Assembly (NCBI GenBank): GCA_002506275.1
Contig: DAXG01000037.1
Span: 1-17,283, forward strand
DNA from: Euryarchaeota archaeon UBA259
Lineage (GTDB): Archaea > Thermoplasmatota > Poseidoniia > Poseidoniales > Poseidoniaceae
DNA: 17,283 nt
Direction of reading: 5' to 3'
How positions within the stretch are numbered: the stretch's first letter is position 1; every line of letters begins with the position of its first letter. Made by a program: the position numbers and the translations under genes. Below are positions 7,455 through 15,718 of the stretch, piece by piece. Under the pieces are notes generated by a model. The model did not search any database, had not been told where the DNA came from, and saw only the letters and a list, made by a program, of their open reading frames with translations.

Positions 7455-10400
7455 CTAATCAAACGAGAGGAGATCATCATCAGACTCCTTGGTAACGGAC
7501 GGATTGAGGCCGGGACGGACGTTTGGACCGATAGCCTTCGAACCCACACGTAAGTCCTTCACAGGTGAGTTGAGCCGTTGTTTTCGTTCAGAGACGCGTG
7601 TATTCTGAGGTATGCCTCGCTGAGCTAAATTGACGTTCGAAACAGAACGTGGCTGTCCAGGACGAGAAGAAACTGGTTGACCCGGGCGTCCCGTTTTCTT
7701 CTGAATGTATTGCTGGCGGCCACGGTAAGCAACAGCGCCAATCAAACGCTCGAGAACTGGAACATCGGCCCCATCCTCTTTCGGGCGTTTGAGCCACCAT
7801 CCTTCACCAAGCGGCTGTAATCGAGGCGGGCGAGATTTTGACATTGATTTCGCTTGTCGCTTCAGACGAGCTTTAACAGACTTCTCCGAATCTTTTGGTA
7901 ACCGTTCGGACATCCAGCCAGGCAAGCCAAGGTCCAATACCACTCCATTGACCGTTACAAGCATACCAGAAAGCAGCAGATGCGTTCCAACTGGAATGTT
8001 CGAGCGTTCCGGTGAAACTTTGAAACGCTTCATTCGCTTTGCATAGTCGAGCATTGCTCTTTGGTCTCGATGACGTATGACACGACGCTGTTGACGGGAG
8101 AATCTTCGCCCGCCAAATTGAATCATCGTGAGCGTAAGTACGGTCACAAGACCCTGCACTTGACCGATTTCTTGGGAGATGAATATTCCGAGAACAATCC
8201 AACATGGGAGAAGAACAAGCCAATTGAATACAGTTGATAGAACGCTGTCACGATAGATGGGGGGCATACCACGCCGAGATGCTTCGTGGGCTACGACCAT
8301 GATATTGGCACTGATGGCTTCATCCATGCCACCTTTAACCATGAGGCCAGCAACAGAATTTACTGGTGCGGAATTGATCCATTTCTTCATCTTCTTCCCT
8401 TTTCCAATGGCTAATGCCACTTCAATCTCTTCTTCATCAACGACTTGACCTAATATACTGCTAAGGGCCAAGACCCGAGGATCTTGACCGTCACTTTCCT
8501 TGAGTTCGGTGAGGATTGAGCGGGCACTGTGCCAATCGCCTTTGTCAATCAAACACAATGCTGCAGCAATACGCGGTCGGACGCCTGTAGGTTCCTCACG
8601 AATAAGCTTGAGAGAAAGCGCCAAAGCATCGTCATGCTTACGCTGTGCACGCATAAGAGAAACCATCGAGAGTTGTGCAACACGCGTGAGGCGGTCATTG
8701 TGAATTGAATCGTCGTTCGGTGAAGGCTGCCATCCACGCATCATGCGCATGAGTGCTTGTAAATGATCAATGCAGGAATTGTTCTCCCAGTCCCAAAAGT
8801 CATCTTCAGTTACCATGCCTTGCCAGGGATCCATCCATTCACAAACAAAAGCAAGGAGTTCCGGTTCATCGTAACCTTCTGGCTGTTGCAATCCATGCAG
8901 AGCCTCACGTGCAGCATCGAGTCTTCGGGAAGCCATATGTCCAGTCGCAATGACCATACGGGCAATGTCATCGTCTCCACCGCCTTGAGCAAGAACTTTC
9001 TTTGCTTCTTCGATGGCTTTGGGCCAAAGACCACGCAGGGCCAATTCCCACATCTTTGCCCGAGCCTTTTCATGCCGAACAAGGGCTTGGTCGCCCGGAA
9101 TTGAGCGGCGTTGGAATTGTATGAGGCTGTCTAAGTCTTCCTTGATCGCTGCTTCGTCAACCAACTCCCGCATCCAGTCTCCACCGGCAAATTTCACTGC
9201 ACCTTCCCTACGCTCGTCAGGATTCAAATCAAATCGCAACTTAAGCAAAGGCGAATAACGAATAATGGAAAGTAACCAAGTGAAGAGGAAAATGGCCTGA
9301 CCAAAACCAATGAACATCCATGTGGTCAACAATCTGTTTCCTTCGTTGAATCCTCGGTTTTCAAGCCAAGGAGTGAATGGCATCAAATCACCGAATTCTT
9401 TGTAACACACCAATACCAATAGCAGCACAGTGTAGCCAGAAAATCCAGCAAATGCAAAGTTCAGTTGGCGGTTTTGTGCTTTGACTTCAGTACGGATTTC
9501 ACGGGGAGAATCCAACGTGACCCCGAACAATCCACCAAAGGATTGTCCTCCAAGAATCAGGTTGCGAGTAAGTTCAAAAATGAACGCAAGACCGACAATG
9601 GCGATGTTCAGAGAAAGGTAGAGCGAAAGAAATTGCGGTAGGGCTTTGATAAATTGCCATTGGAACAGTAATTCCGAAATTATGTCGATTCGAGTGTAAA
9701 GTGAATGACCAATAATACCTCCGTAGTTCAATACCTCTGTAGCGTTGACTGGGTCATTGAAGAGGACGTAGAACACGGTGACAATACCGTTCAAAGCAGT
9801 GACTGGCATGGTGAGGAGGAAAAGGACAAGAACCAACGAAAATAAACGGTTAAGGAAACGAGGCTTTGAAGGATCAATTGGATTTGGCCTACCGTTTGCA
9901 GTGCGCCATTTATTGATGATCAGCATGTTCCAAGAAGCACCCATGATGCGCCCATAAGCCATAATCGTTGGAGACATGAACGTCAGCATTCCTGCTGCTA
10001 ACCAAACCGGTGACAGTGTGTTATCGGAGCTCAACTGAATTCCGTAAAGTAATGTAGCAAATGTAACACCGATGAGAATGAGCAGTGTCGTAAGCCGACG
10101 AAGTAGGCTTGTCACTAAACCTGCTTTTTTGGCGTTTGTTTTGAATATGCGCAATTGTGTGTTCAACGTTTCCCACGGAGAGATGAGTACCGGTACGAGA
10201 ATCAGTACGCCTGCTATTGCGAGATTTGGCTTAAAGTAAACTTCAGCTTGCAGTAACAATTCAGCAATAAGAATCAGTATTCCTGTCATGCCCATCATGT
10301 AGAGGCCAATTCCGTATTTTACATTTCCAAGAAGTTCTCTGGCTTCCGAAATGTTACCCGTGATTTTGTGAACTTCATACAGGTCATCATCAATCTCAAA

Positions 10401-10607
10401 GGCAACTTGCAAATTCGCTAATTGTGTCGGGATAAACCACCGCCATACTGGAACTGCAATGGCAAAGGCAATGAAAACCGGATAATAATATTCGATCTGG
10501 AAATCAGAAGCCTCAGCAATTTGAACAGCAGAGGCTGGTTGGGCGAATATAAAAGTTATCAGCGCTGACCAAATGAGGATGTGAAGCCTCTTCCGATTGT
10601 GGCGCAT
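7455..10607 (-). CDS. Large multi-pass membrane protein with helical-repeat central region and basic tail
   Basis: I do not recognise a named family. The 1050-aa product has three parts. Residues 1-27 look like a signal peptide (MRHNRKR, hydrophobic core, QPASA). Up to about 446 there are roughly nine membrane helices (near 42-59, 98-121, 127-144, 171-192, 199-216, 252-279, 326-344, 386-402, 428-446). Then a soluble region (about 450-788) is rich in paired amphipathic helices resembling TPR-type repeats (for example WELALRGLWPKAIEEAKKVL and ARSILTEL). Two further membrane helices lie near 790-832. The tail of about 200 residues is basic and Pro/Gly/Ser-rich, with RPGQP twice, and ends in an acidic SDDDLLSFD. 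TPR-like regions usually bind proteins, so a membrane scaffold or assembly factor is plausible but unproven. The ATG at 10607 gives a clean signal sequence; a GTG at 10625 is an alternative. The start lies 48 bp downstream of the aminotransferase stop. Confidence 0.75.
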   Translation of the reverse strand: MRHNRKRLHILIWSALITFIFAQPASAVQIAEASDFQIEYYYPVFIAFAIAVPVWRWFIPTQLANLQVAFEIDDDLYEVHKITGNISEARELLGNVKYGIGLYMMGMTGILILIAELLLQAEVYFKPNLAIAGVLILVPVLISPWETLNTQLRIFKTNAKKAGLVTSLLRRLTTLLILIGVTFATLLYGIQLSSDNTLSPVWLAAGMLTFMSPTIMAYGRIMGASWNMLIINKWRTANGRPNPIDPSKPRFLNRLFSLVLVLFLLTMPVTALNGIVTVFYVLFNDPVNATEVLNYGGIIGHSLYTRIDIISELLFQWQFIKALPQFLSLYLSLNIAIVGLAFIFELTRNLILGGQSFGGLFGVTLDSPREIRTEVKAQNRQLNFAFAGFSGYTVLLLVLVCYKEFGDLMPFTPWLENRGFNEGNRLLTTWMFIGFGQAIFLFTWLLSIIRYSPLLKLRFDLNPDERREGAVKFAGGDWMRELVDEAAIKEDLDSLIQFQRRSIPGDQALVRHEKARAKMWELALRGLWPKAIEEAKKVLAQGGGDDDIARMVIATGHMASRRLDAAREALHGLQQPEGYDEPELLAFVCEWMDPWQGMVTEDDFWDWENNSCIDHLQALMRMMRGWQPSPNDDSIHNDRLTRVAQLSMVSLMRAQRKHDDALALSLKLIREEPTGVRPRIAAALCLIDKGDWHSARSILTELKESDGQDPRVLALSSILGQVVDEEEIEVALAIGKGKKMKKWINSAPVNSVAGLMVKGGMDEAISANIMVVAHEASRRGMPPIYRDSVLSTVFNWLVLLPCWIVLGIFISQEIGQVQGLVTVLTLTMIQFGGRRFSRQQRRVIRHRDQRAMLDYAKRMKRFKVSPERSNIPVGTHLLLSGMLVTVNGVVLDLGLPGWMSERLPKDSEKSVKARLKRQAKSMSKSRPPRLQPLGEGWWLKRPKEDGADVPVLERLIGAVAYRGRQQYIQKKTGRPGQPVSSRPGQPRSVSNVNLAQRGIPQNTRVSERKQRLNSPVKDLRVGSKAIGPNVRPGLNPSVTKESDDDLLSFD

Positions 10608-10655
10608 GTGCTTTCGATATAACACTCAGTCATCAAGTCATCGCCGAAATGTCGG

Positions 10656-11873
10656 TTAAGAAACACGATGTCGTTTCAAAAACGACTCAATTCGGTTGAA
10701 TGCTTCGTTCAATACCTCCGAATCAGGCAGATACACAATACGGAAGTGTCCTTTACCAAGTTCTGGGGAAAAACCACTGCCATGAACGACCAAAACGTGT
10801 TCCTCATGAAGTAAATCCAATACAAATTGTTTGTCATCGTTTGCCCATTTCTCATCTAAAAGTCGAACGAACATATAGAATGCACCACCCGACGATTGGA
10901 CTTCAAGACCTTCAATTTGAGAGATGCGTTCAACACAAACATCGCGTTGTTGTACCACTTTTTCTGCGTACGCCTTCATCCACGTCCGGTCTGATTCCAG
11001 TCCAGCAAGGTATCCAAGTTGCGCTGGGGTTGAGGCGCAAAGTCGAGAGCGTAGCATTCGCTCAATACCGTCTCGGACCTTCAATAATCGCTTCGTCGGA
11101 TCATGTACAGCGAGATAGCCAATTCTCCATCCTGGGGCGTAATAAACCTTTGAAACGCCGTTGAGAGAAATAACGGGGACATCATCTGAGAGACTCGCCA
11201 CACTCTTTTGCAGACCTGTGAAATCAAGTCCATCGTAGATTTCGTCGGCGACAATCATACAATTCGGCCATTTTCGAGCGATGTCGAGAAGTTTCTCAAT
11301 TTCCTCTTGACCGGCTACGCTTCCGCAAGGATTGTTCGGATTGATGAGGACTAAAAGACGAACAGAGGAATCCATTTTTGACTCGATATCGGACAAATCA
11401 ATTTTCCATCCGTTATCGGGTTGCAACTTGTATTCGATGGTCTGTGCACCGTACATCTGCGGATAGGCCATGTACGGCGGATAATGAGGGCCAGGGGCGA
11501 GCACCTTGTCGCCTTCAGTCAAAACAGATGCAAAGAGAATCTGAAGTGCCTCAGTTACCCCGTGACAGACATAAACATCCGAGGGTTGGGCATTCCAACC
11601 CTTCCTGTTTTCATCAAGCGCTATGGCTGTTCGAAGTTCGTGGATTCCGTACGAATGTGAATAACCGTTTTTACCGTCTTGAAGGGCTTTGACATAAGCA
11701 TCAACCATGTGTTGTGGTGTGGGTAGCCCCGGATATGCGATTGGATCGCCAATGTTCAATTTGAGTATATCGTGGCCTTGCTCTTCAAGAGCAAGTGCTG
11801 GAACAACAACATCTCGTATTGCATACTCAATATTCGATGCTCGAGGAGCCACTGGAAATTGATCATCTGCCAT
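10656..11873 (-). CDS. Alanine-type class I/II aminotransferase
   Basis: A PLP-dependent fold-type I aminotransferase of 405 aa, probably catalysing alanine plus 2-oxoglutarate to pyruvate plus glutamate in the cytosol. Family features are LNIGDP near residue 39, the substrate-region segment GPHYPPYMAYP (about 128-138), INPNNPCG (177-184) with the cofactor-contact Asn at 181, VADEIYDGL (208-216) with Asp210 and Tyr213, SLNGVSKVYYAPGWRIGY (236-253) with the PLP lysine at 242, HGSGF (364-368), and FRIVYLP with the carboxylate-binding Arg at 378. As I recall it, the whole chain closely resembles Pyrococcus alanine aminotransferase, including the HVLxVHGSGF segment and the FRxVxLP ending; substrate specificity is inferred from that. 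The start was set at 11873, not the longer ATG at 11900, because GGTGA sits 7 nt upstream and overlaps the stop of the EVE gene, which indicates translational coupling. Confidence 0.9.
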   Translation of the reverse strand: MADDQFPVAPRASNIEYAIRDVVVPALALEEQGHDILKLNIGDPIAYPGLPTPQHMVDAYVKALQDGKNGYSHSYGIHELRTAIALDENRKGWNAQPSDVYVCHGVTEALQILFASVLTEGDKVLAPGPHYPPYMAYPQMYGAQTIEYKLQPDNGWKIDLSDIESKMDSSVRLLVLINPNNPCGSVAGQEEIEKLLDIARKWPNCMIVADEIYDGLDFTGLQKSVASLSDDVPVISLNGVSKVYYAPGWRIGYLAVHDPTKRLLKVRDGIERMLRSRLCASTPAQLGYLAGLESDRTWMKAYAEKVVQQRDVCVERISQIEGLEVQSSGGAFYMFVRLLDEKWANDDKQFVLDLLHEEHVLVVHGSGFSPELGKGHFRIVYLPDSEVLNEAFNRIESFLKRHRVS

Positions 11874-11880
11874 ACGATCG

Positions 11881-11885
11881 TCACC
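11881..11885 (-). promoter_or_regulatory. Shine-Dalgarno GGTGA overlapping the EVE stop codon
   Basis: The EVE gene ends AGG TGA. The same bases form GGTGA, the archaeal ribosome binding motif, 7 nt before the ATG of the aminotransferase at 11873. This fixes the aminotransferase start and suggests that ribosomes finishing EVE translation re-initiate on it. Confidence 0.7.
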
Positions 11886-12375
11886 TGAATTCAATTTCAT
11901 TCAACTGTTCTCGAGAATATCCGCCCATGCGAAGTACTTCATCAAAATCCACTTCAGCAACGGGTTGAACCGACAGACGTTGCCCTTTTCGGACAAGAAG
12001 CATGTTTTCACACGAAGGGTTGTTACGAACATCCTCAAGGGGTACAATACTGGGCAAAGCGACAACTGCCTCAATGTCAACCATCATCCAGCGAGGGTTT
12101 TCAGGACTTGCTTTCGGGTCGAAATAGTTCGAGGTCGAATCTTGAGCCGTATGGTCTGGATATCCCTCACGGCTAACACGAGCAATTCCAACGATGTGGG
12201 GTGGTTTGAAGTTTGAATGGTAAAACAAGACATAATCGCCTTTTTTCATGTCATCCCTCATCATGTTTCTAGCCTGATAGTTTCGAACCCCATCCCAGTG
12301 TGTCGAGCCATCGGCTACAAGCTGTTCAAACGGGTAGACATGAGGTTCCGATTTCATCAACCAGTAGTTGACCAT
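11881..12375 (-). CDS. Stand-alone EVE-domain (PUA-like) protein
   Basis: The 164-aa product is essentially one EVE domain. It begins MVNYWLMKSEP, followed by WDGVRNYQARNMMR (27-40) and GDYVLFYHS (46-54), the family's most conserved segments, then FDPKASPENPRWMMVDI and a late MLLVRKGQRLSVQPV strand. EVE domains belong to the PUA-like superfamily. They are thought to recognise modified bases in DNA or RNA, and the human homologue is THYN1. No second domain such as a nuclease is fused, so no restriction function is shown. The frame is open for another 57 codons upstream, but that part overlaps the end of the transporter gene and has no family similarity; the MVNYW start is standard. It sits 37 bp after the transporter gene and 7 bp before the aminotransferase, so it is probably expressed with both. 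Confidence 0.92.
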   Translation of the reverse strand: MVNYWLMKSEPHVYPFEQLVADGSTHWDGVRNYQARNMMRDDMKKGDYVLFYHSNFKPPHIVGIARVSREGYPDHTAQDSTSNYFDPKASPENPRWMMVDIEAVVALPSIVPLEDVRNNPSCENMLLVRKGQRLSVQPVAEVDFDEVLRMGGYSREQLNEIEFR

Positions 12376-12412
12376 GGTAATCCCAAGCGGTGGAGACTCT
12401 TTGTATTGTTGC

Positions 12413-15400
12413 TCACCAAGCATCGACGACATCATCGGCAAGGGCAGCATCGAGAACATCGACATCCAGAACCTTCGTTTTGCCAAGACCCAATCGCTTC
12501 GCCATAGAGGTACGCCCTCCAACAGCGCCCAGGCCTGCTTTCTCAAGGGTCACAAATATGGCGGGTAACAAAATCAATGCACTTGCAGCAGCAACCCATA
12601 ACAGAATCAAGATGACGGTAATGAACGGTCGTATTGCCTCGATTGGAATACCGTACGCAGTAATCATTCCAAGGGTCGTGACCACAGCGGCTTCAAGCAA
12701 CGACATCCCCGTGCCGATTGCAGCACTTCGAATTGCTTCAATGCCTCCCCCCAGCTCTCGTATGCGGTTGGATATGTGTATGGAAAAGTCGACCCCGACA
12801 CCGACCAGAATGGAACCGATCATGACGGTGACCAGGGAAAGGTCGACACCCATTCTCCACATGACCAGCCACTGTAATGCCACTGTTGCGATGACCGGAG
12901 AAGTTGTCCAAATCGAATATCTGATGTCCTTGAACACGATGGCGAGGGTGATGAGGGTTAGAATGACTGCAAAACCGAGTGATGTCCATTGGGAGCCAAC
13001 AATGAGTTTGTTGACTTCGATGGTGGTTGGCGCCACACCGGTCAATTCCGTTGCATAATTACCCGGCTCGGTACCAGTAAACGTGTTCGCATGGCTGTTA
13101 ATGATCTCCACGTTTGATGAAGTATCTGCAACAGGAAGATACGGCATGTCGACCAAAATCAAACTTCGGTCAAAGTCTTCGCTGATGAAAATCTCACGCG
13201 TTTCATCGGTGATTGAAGAGTAAAATACGTTCAAAAGAAACACTTCACTTTGCCGCGATGCAGGCAAACCGTATGCGTCAGGTGATGTAAGTAAATCCCA
13301 AAACGAGGCGTCTTGGGTCACTGAACTGTCGAGAAGTATACTTGCTGTGTCCTTCACATCCTGGCTTAAGAGCGGTAAAGATTGGACAAATTCGCTGCAT
13401 CCCACACATTCTATCGTTGGCGCAATTCCGGATGATTTCATAAGGAAAACAATCGACACAGCGGTTGTATCGTCCACATCGTTCAGCAAGCCCTCCAATG
13501 TATCGATCTGACGTAAATTTTCCGCAGGATCTTGTTGAGATACCTCGATTGAGGTATCGCCAGTTAAGTTCGCTTGAATCAAAACCATTCCGAGTTGCCC
13601 GGAATTGAATTCATTGCTAAAGTTCTTCATTGCAGAAACAGATGGCTCGTCGTACGGTGCCATTTTCAACATGTCAATGTTTTCTTCAACATTTGCTTGC
13701 CCGTATGTTGCAGAGATGATAATCAAGAAGAGGAAGACTCCAATAACTCCACGATTGTACTTAACCGGGACTTCGACCAAGAGTTGGAAAGGCTTCAATG
13801 GAGGATGCTTTGGTTTACGTAAATCGAGAAGGAGTGTTAAGTTTGGAACCATGAACATCGTGAGAATATAAACAACAACAATCCCACCTGAAAGAGCAAT
13901 TCCAACGGTTTGAATTGGTGCCATTGGCGTAAAGACGAGCGATACGAATCCAATGATTGTCGTTACTGCTGATAAGAATACGGCTTTCCCGGTCGATGAC
14001 AACGCTCCACGCATTTTTTCTGCTTTCGTTCCGTCTTCTTCGGCGTAGCGGTTGGTGATGTGCAGTCCATAGGATACGCCGAGCGCCAGTAAAATAGGCC
14101 CGACAATAATCACCGTCATCGTTACTTCGTAATTTGACCAACCAATAATTCCAAGCGTCCAAAACACTGCACACAGAGTTGGAAGACCGGCAATAGTAAC
14201 GACTTTCAAGCCCTGCAGTGGGCGGAAACCTGTGAGACCGGTTTGCAAAATGTCACAGTGGAACACGAACAGACCCAGTGCAACCCATACAACGGCGAGT
14301 GGGAAAATATCCCAGAACATGTCGAAAGTTCGCTCTGTAACCGCATTCGTGATTGGTACCGGGCCTGTGAGTGTCATTTTGAGATCGAGAGTTTTCACCC
14401 CTCGCTCTTTTTGCTCCTCTGTCAATTCGTCGGCATTCCAGATGCATGTACCTTCTGACGAGTCTGGACTGCCATCTGCTTCAAACAAACACGGACGCTC
14501 GAGTGTCGAGATACGAGTGATATTTTCTGTTGTGCTGCGAATAACTTCCTTCGATGAAACTTCGTCAGTGACTGCAACTGCCATGATGGCGCGGTCCAAT
14601 ACGCCATCTGGTCCACCATCTGCCCCGCCAGAAATGTCACGGGCCAGTTTGTCAAGTCCCGGTGTTGCATCTCCATTGTCCTCATACATCTCAGCAATGA
14701 CGAGATTAATGGTGGTTTGAGAAGGAATATCATAACCGCCACCAAACTGATCGTCCGTGAGAGCGAGTGCGTCGTTGAGTTCAGATGCTGCATTCGCTGA
14801 GAGACAGTCGTCTTGTCCAAGGCTACAGCCTAACTGCCCCAATTCAGTGACGAATGCCTCGCGTATTCGCGGAGCACTTGAATTCACTTCTTTCAAAACA
14901 GTAGAAAGCGAGAGAATATAGATCACATCATCGCTTTCTGCGACACCGTTAGCAGTGCACTCAAACGACGAAATGCAAGGGTTCAACTGATTTTCAATGA
15001 AACTAATCTCTTGGAGGATACGTTGGTCCGTAATGTTGCGGCCATCCCCGAGTTCGATGTAAACTACCATGACATTGGTTGACCAATCTTCTTCAACGAG
15101 CTTCAGGAGTTTCCCGACGTTGCTCCCATCTGGGAGATACACTTCGAGGTCACCATTGACGTTAAGGTCGGTTTCATTCGGGTCGTCATCGAATTGAGTC
15201 AGGTAGCGGTCATAGAAACCGGAGTGGCTCACAAAAAAGAGCGTCATCAATAAGAAAAGAACCACTGTGGCAAGAGGGAAACGAGTTATTGCACCTATGG
15301 CACCGTGCTTCTGCCATTCCCTTCTTAGGCGTACTGGAGCATCAAGAACTGCATCAATAGCGTCTTTTGTGTTGAAGTCTTTAACCCGAGCTGTGAGGTC

Positions 15401-15541
15401 GACAGCACCCGATTGGAGGCGTTTGGAGCCGGAGGCTTGAATCTCCTTGATTCGAGAGCCAGCACTCGATAGCCCATTCGAACTCTGTTCGCGACCTGCG
15501 TTCGAATTGGAAGAGTTTTGTGATGGACCCTCTTGCGACAT
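12413..15541 (-). CDS. RND/MMPL-superfamily membrane transporter
   Basis: The 1042-aa product has the classic duplicated RND layout: one helix (about 86-105), a large exterior domain (about 106-405), a five-to-six-helix block (about 414-577), another helix (about 599-612), a second exterior domain (to about 843), and a second helix block (about 853-1000). The RND signature appears in both halves, GVSYGLHITNRYAEE at 488-502 and GVGVDFSIHISNRIREL at 914-930, where the Asp/Ser-containing helix is tied to proton coupling in this superfamily. The N-terminal 70 residues are a Ser/Asn/Gly-rich cytosolic extension. The first exterior domain carries closely spaced Cys pairs (189/195, 239/246, 351/366) and the second has C-x-x-C (712/715). 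The substrate is unknown; relatives move lipids, hopanoids or drugs. The start at 15541 has GGGGTGGAG directly upstream. It is divergent from valS and first in the leftward series. Confidence 0.88.
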   Translation of the reverse strand: MSQEGPSQNSSNSNAGREQSSNGLSSAGSRIKEIQASGSKRLQSGAVDLTARVKDFNTKDAIDAVLDAPVRLRREWQKHGAIGAITRFPLATVVLFLLMTLFFVSHSGFYDRYLTQFDDDPNETDLNVNGDLEVYLPDGSNVGKLLKLVEEDWSTNVMVVYIELGDGRNITDQRILQEISFIENQLNPCISSFECTANGVAESDDVIYILSLSTVLKEVNSSAPRIREAFVTELGQLGCSLGQDDCLSANAASELNDALALTDDQFGGGYDIPSQTTINLVIAEMYEDNGDATPGLDKLARDISGGADGGPDGVLDRAIMAVAVTDEVSSKEVIRSTTENITRISTLERPCLFEADGSPDSSEGTCIWNADELTEEQKERGVKTLDLKMTLTGPVPITNAVTERTFDMFWDIFPLAVVWVALGLFVFHCDILQTGLTGFRPLQGLKVVTIAGLPTLCAVFWTLGIIGWSNYEVTMTVIIVGPILLALGVSYGLHITNRYAEEDGTKAEKMRGALSSTGKAVFLSAVTTIIGFVSLVFTPMAPIQTVGIALSGGIVVVYILTMFMVPNLTLLLDLRKPKHPPLKPFQLLVEVPVKYNRGVIGVFLFLIIISATYGQANVEENIDMLKMAPYDEPSVSAMKNFSNEFNSGQLGMVLIQANLTGDTSIEVSQQDPAENLRQIDTLEGLLNDVDDTTAVSIVFLMKSSGIAPTIECVGCSEFVQSLPLLSQDVKDTASILLDSSVTQDASFWDLLTSPDAYGLPASRQSEVFLLNVFYSSITDETREIFISEDFDRSLILVDMPYLPVADTSSNVEIINSHANTFTGTEPGNYATELTGVAPTTIEVNKLIVGSQWTSLGFAVILTLITLAIVFKDIRYSIWTTSPVIATVALQWLVMWRMGVDLSLVTVMIGSILVGVGVDFSIHISNRIRELGGGIEAIRSAAIGTGMSLLEAAVVTTLGMITAYGIPIEAIRPFITVILILLWVAAASALILLPAIFVTLEKAGLGAVGGRTSMAKRLGLGKTKVLDVDVLDAALADDVVDAW

Positions 15542-15718
15542 CTCCACCCCTCTAATACACGGTGAGTTGCGGGGCTTCAAATGTCTACCGCTGAAATGTT
15601 CCCGATACTCGTGAATTACGGAGTTCTACTTCACACTCCATGCGTTGGTTTCAAAGGTGAATCGTCACACCGCTGTTTGGACCCGCATCGTTCATGTGTG
15701 TGGGGCCAGGTGAGGCAC
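15542..15718. promoter_or_regulatory. Divergent intergenic region between the transporter and valS
   Basis: These 177 bp separate two divergent genes and must hold promoters for both. Ribosome binding sites are visible at each end: GGTG at 15545-15548 on the minus strand and GGTGA at 15709-15713 on the plus strand. I see no convincing TATA/BRE box for either gene. A short imperfect direct repeat (gcttcaaatgt at 15574-15584, gctgaaatgt at 15590-15599) lies about 35-60 bp upstream of the transporter start. No RNA gene or ORF of note is present. Confidence 0.6.
15709..15713 (+). promoter_or_regulatory. Shine-Dalgarno motif of valS
   Basis: GGTGA ends 5 nt before the ATG at 15719 and supports this start. 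The motif lies between two 6-bp inverted repeat arms (TGGGGC at 15701-15706 and GCCCCA at 15725-15730), so it and the start codon could be enclosed in a hairpin loop. Confidence 0.65.

Noticed and set aside
11881..12375. EVE protein as part of a modification-dependent restriction system
   Set aside because: No nuclease, helicase or methyltransferase is fused to it or next to it in the window.
12376..12546. 57-codon N-terminal extension of the EVE protein
   Set aside because: It overlaps the 3' end of the RND gene, has no EVE similarity, and the family start (MVNYWLMKSEP) lies just after it.
12390..13058. 222-codon open frame on the + strand opposite the RND gene
   Set aside because: It lies wholly antisense to the strongly supported RND coding region and has low-complexity Arg/Thr/Met composition typical of a shadow frame.
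15542..15718. T-box or other tRNA-sensing leader for valS
   Set aside because: T-boxes are a bacterial, mainly Gram-positive, feature; the leader is short and lacks the specifier stem and conserved T-box sequence.
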